Below, in pieces: positions 59,561 through 64,000 of a stretch of 64,000 nucleotides of DNA (the first letter of the stretch is position 1; every line of letters begins with the position of its first letter). The DNA is from Cryptosporangium phraense (GTDB lineage Bacteria > Actinomycetota > Actinomycetes > Mycobacteriales > Cryptosporangiaceae). The notes beneath the pieces were generated by a model, which saw nothing but the letters and a program-made list of their open reading frames with translations, ran no database searches and was not told where the DNA came from. Position numbers and translations under genes: made by a program. The DNA lies in the NCBI RefSeq assembly GCF_006912135.1, contig NZ_VIRS01000007.1, positions 62,001-126,000 of the forward strand, in the 5' to 3' direction.

Positions 59561-60291
59561 GCGTCTCCGTCGACCCGGCGCACGGCGGGCGGTGGACGTC
59601 GCTGGTGTCCGGGGGGCGGGAGTGGCTGTGGTCGCGGCCGTCGCCGGCGCGGTTCGCGGTGGCGCCCGGAGACACGTTCGTGGACGTCGGCGGCGTCGAG
59701 GAGTGCCTGCCGACCGTGCGCGGGGTCCCGGACCACGGGGACGTGTGGTCCCGGCCGTGGACGGCGCTGCCCGGGGAGGCCCGGGTGAGCGCGCCGGACT
59801 TCGCACTGCGCCGCACGATCCGGACGGACGGCGACGCGGTGCACGTCGGGTACACGCTGCGGGCCGCGCCGGGCTTCCGGTTCGTGTGGGCGGCGCACGC
59901 GTTGCTGGACGTGTCGGCGTCGGCCCGGCTGGCGGCCCCGGCCGGGACGCCGACGCTCGTCGACGGGGCCGGCGTCGTCGCGTGGCCGGCCGGTGGGCTC
60001 GACCGCCTCGGGCCGGACGACGGCACCGCGGTCGGCGCGGTCCTGCGGGACTGCCCGGCCGTCACCGTCGACGACGGCGAACGCCTGAGCTTCACGCTGC
60101 ACGCGCCGGACCAGCCGGTCTCGGTCGCGCTCTGGCGGAACCTGGGCGGGTGGCCCGAGGGCGACCCGTACCGGTCGATCGGCGTGGAGCCGATGCTCGG
60201 GCGGGTCTTCGACCTGGCCGAGGCCGGTCCGGGGGACGCGGCCGTAGTCTTCGGTTCGGGGGTGGCGCGGTGGATGCTGACGATCTCCTAG
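59554..60291 (+). CDS. aldose 1-epimerase (mutarotase)-like protein
   Basis: 245 aa from ATG 59554, overlapping dgoD by seven bases (GTG 59557 is an alternative). Galactose-mutarotase-like fold cues: GGRWTSLVSGGREWLW near the start, GGVEECLPTV near 47-56, HALLDVS and IGVEPMLGR at the C-terminus. Shorter than canonical GalM (~340 aa), and not all catalytic His/Glu can be assigned, so function is moderate confidence. It would interconvert galactose anomers before oxidation. Confidence 0.68.
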   Translation: MVSVSVDPAHGGRWTSLVSGGREWLWSRPSPARFAVAPGDTFVDVGGVEECLPTVRGVPDHGDVWSRPWTALPGEARVSAPDFALRRTIRTDGDAVHVGYTLRAAPGFRFVWAAHALLDVSASARLAAPAGTPTLVDGAGVVAWPAGGLDRLGPDDGTAVGAVLRDCPAVTVDDGERLSFTLHAPDQPVSVALWRNLGGWPEGDPYRSIGVEPMLGRVFDLAEAGPGDAAVVFGSGVARWMLTIS

Positions 60292-61160
60292 ACGTCGTGT
60301 GCGTCGGGGAGTCGATGGTGCTGGTGACGCCGGATCCGCCCGGGCCGCTGGCCGCCGGGGGCCCGGCGCGGCTCGACGTGGCCGGGGCCGAGTCGACCGT
60401 CGCCTGTTACCTGGCGCTGCTCGGGGCGCGGACCGCGTGGGTCGGCGCGGTCGGGGCGGATCCGCTCGGGGACCTGGTGCGGGACCGCATCGCCGGGTAC
60501 GGCGTGGACGTGTCCGGGGTCTCGGTCCGCGCCGACGCGCCGACCGGGGTGTTCTTCAAGAACCCCGGGGCGGCCGGGACGACCGTGCACTACTACCGGG
60601 CCGGGTCGGCGGCCTCCCGGCTCGGGCCGCGGGAGCTGCCGGAGGCGCGGGTCGTGCACCTGTCCGGCATCACGCCGGCGCTGTCGGCGTCGTGTGCCGC
60701 CCTGGTCGACTCGGTGCTGGCGGTACCGGGGCCGGTGCGCAGCTTCGACGTGAACTACCGGCCCGGGCTGTGGCCGGTCGCGCGGGCCGCACCGGTGCTG
60801 GCCGCGCTGGCCGACCGGGCCGACGTGGTCTTCGTCGGCCTCGACGAGGCCGGCACGCTCTGGGGCTGTGCCTCTCCGGCCGAAGTCCGGGCGCTGCTCC
60901 CGTCGCCGGCGACGGTCGTCGTGAAGGACGCCGCGGTCGGCGCCTACGCGGGCGGCGTCTTCGTTCCGGCGCCGGCCGTCGACGTCGTCGAGCCCGTCGG
61001 GGCCGGGGACGCGTTCGCGGCGGGCTACCTCGCCGGGCTGCTGGCGGACGCGCCCGAGGCCGAGCGGCTCGCGCTCGGGCACCGGGTCGCCGGATCCGCC
61101 CTGCGCATCGCCGGTGACGTCCCCCCGCCCGGCACCCCACTACCGGAAGGCGCGCGATGA
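60270..61160 (+). CDS. PfkB-family sugar kinase (2-keto-3-deoxy sugar kinase?)
   Basis: 296 aa from GTG 60270, 22 nt inside the previous gene. Ribokinase/PfkB motifs: CVGESMVLVTPDP near 11-23, GGPARLDVAGAESTVA, FDVNYRPGLW near 159-168 and the C-terminal GAGDAFAAGYLAG anion hole with catalytic Asp. This type includes KDG kinase (KdgK). In context it would phosphorylate 2-keto-3-deoxygalactonate; E. coli uses the unrelated DgoK for that step. A GTG at 60297 is a shorter alternative. Confidence 0.8.
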   Translation: MDADDLLDVVCVGESMVLVTPDPPGPLAAGGPARLDVAGAESTVACYLALLGARTAWVGAVGADPLGDLVRDRIAGYGVDVSGVSVRADAPTGVFFKNPGAAGTTVHYYRAGSAASRLGPRELPEARVVHLSGITPALSASCAALVDSVLAVPGPVRSFDVNYRPGLWPVARAAPVLAALADRADVVFVGLDEAGTLWGCASPAEVRALLPSPATVVVKDAAVGAYAGGVFVPAPAVDVVEPVGAGDAFAAGYLAGLLADAPEAERLALGHRVAGSALRIAGDVPPPGTPLPEGAR

Positions 61161-61753
61161 CGCTCTCCCTCGACCCGTACCTCGGGACCACCCGGATCAT
61201 GGCGATCCTGCGCGGCCGGCCCGCGGCCGAGACCGTCGCGCTGGCCGGACGGCTCTGGGACGCCGGGGTCACCGCGCTCGAGGTCCCGATCGCGACCCCC
61301 GACGCGGTGGACTCGCTGCGGGCCACGGTCGAGGCGGCCGCCGCGCGCGGGCTCGTCGTCGGCGCCGGCACCGTCACCACCCCGGACCTGGCCCGGACCG
61401 CGGCCGCGGCCGGCGCCCGCTACACGGTCGCGCCCGGGCTCGACCTGACCGTCCTGGCCGCCAGCCTGCACGCCGGCCTCCCGCACCTGCCGGGCGTCGG
61501 CACCGCCACCGAGGTGGCGACCGCGGTCGCGGCCGGCTGCCGCTGGGTCAAGGCCTTCCCGGCCGGTCCGCTCGGTCCCGGTTGGGCGAAGGCGCTGCAC
61601 GGCCCGTTCCCGGACGTCCGGATCGTGGCGACGGGAGGCCTGACGCCGGGCGACGTGCCCACCTACCTGGAGAACGGCGCCGCCGTGGTGGCGCTCGGGG
61701 CGGCCCTGGCCGACCCGGGCGCGGCCGACGCGCTGACGGAGTACCTGGACTGA
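61157..61753 (+). CDS. KDPG/KDPGal aldolase
   Basis: 198 aa, class I aldolase of the Eda/DgoA family. E42 in LEVPIATP, VGAGTVTTPD near 68-77, and Schiff-base K132 in WVKAFPA, then ATGGLTPGDV. Splits 2-keto-3-deoxy-6-phosphogalactonate (or the gluco form) to pyruvate and glyceraldehyde-3-phosphate. Eda and DgoA cannot be told apart by eye; context favours DgoA function. ATG overlaps the kinase stop. Confidence 0.86.
   Translation: MTLSLDPYLGTTRIMAILRGRPAAETVALAGRLWDAGVTALEVPIATPDAVDSLRATVEAAAARGLVVGAGTVTTPDLARTAAAAGARYTVAPGLDLTVLAASLHAGLPHLPGVGTATEVATAVAAGCRWVKAFPAGPLGPGWAKALHGPFPDVRIVATGGLTPGDVPTYLENGAAVVALGAALADPGAADALTEYLD

Positions 61754-64000
<2,247 letters not shown>

Overview
The window is very GC-rich, uses GTG as well as ATG starts, packs genes with four-base ATGA/GTGA overlaps, and carries actinobacterial families throughout: KstR2-type steroid genes, a mycofactocin-coupled SDR, an F420/PPOX-type protein, a DUF574-type methyltransferase, a DUF222/HNH protein and a monomeric NADP isocitrate dehydrogenase. 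It is the chromosome of a high-GC actinomycete. The gene mix (GH18 with CBM2, many regulators, TIGR04222 protein) suggests a soil, non-mycobacterial lineage, but I cannot name a genus from sequence alone. I saw no rRNA, tRNA or CRISPR array.

Positions 1-12446 hold the catabolic cluster for the last two steroid rings (HIP, the C/D-ring propionate): echA20 (cut by the window edge), ipdC, fadA6, ipdF, fadE30, an enoyl-CoA hydratase, fadE31, fadE32, fadE33, ipdA, ipdB, kstR2 and fadD3. Two divergent promoter gaps (fadE30/hydratase and kstR2/fadD3) contain KstR2 operators, one perfect and one with a single mismatch to AnCAAGnnCTTGnT. So one regulator appears to gate the set: ligase, side-chain beta-oxidation, opening of rings D and C, and final thiolysis.

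Positions 12443-31130 are a mosaic. In order they are a hemerythrin-like protein, an IS481-type transposase remnant, a small membrane protein with a STAS protein, a response regulator-sensor kinase-GerMN lipoprotein operon, TetR/O-methyltransferase, P450, mycofactocin-type SDR with its TetR, a secreted CBM2-GH18 protein, a PLP desulfhydrase-like enzyme, a MmyB-like regulator, a DHH phosphoesterase, AraC/SDR, a DUF574-type methyltransferase, TetR/DUF2236 and a tandem TetR fusion. Several divergent pairs share clear palindromic operators.

Positions 31268-49590 hold a DUF222/HNH protein, a FadD15-like acyl-CoA synthetase, a GntR regulator and acyl-CoA dehydrogenase sharing an operator-like sequence, an LLM flavin oxidoreductase, a PPOX-like protein, an ADP-ribosylglycohydrolase, aldo-keto reductase/AraC, a diguanylate cyclase, a quinone-oxidoreductase-like MDR protein with an internal 72-nt duplication, prolyl iminopeptidase, a dead IS5-family element, a 53-nt C-rich tract, an SH3-like membrane protein and an MFS transporter.

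Positions 49603-61753 form a divergent alpha-galactoside locus. The minus arm has an ABC importer without its ATPase, a cellulase-like hydrolase, a GH36 alpha-galactosidase and a lactonase. The plus arm has an SDR sugar dehydrogenase, a DgoR-like GntR, galactonate dehydratase dgoD, a mutarotase-like protein, a PfkB sugar kinase and a KDPG/KDPGal aldolase. Together these can encode uptake, hydrolysis and a complete De Ley-Doudoroff (oxidative) galactose pathway to pyruvate and glyceraldehyde-3-phosphate. The window ends inside a monomeric isocitrate dehydrogenase gene.
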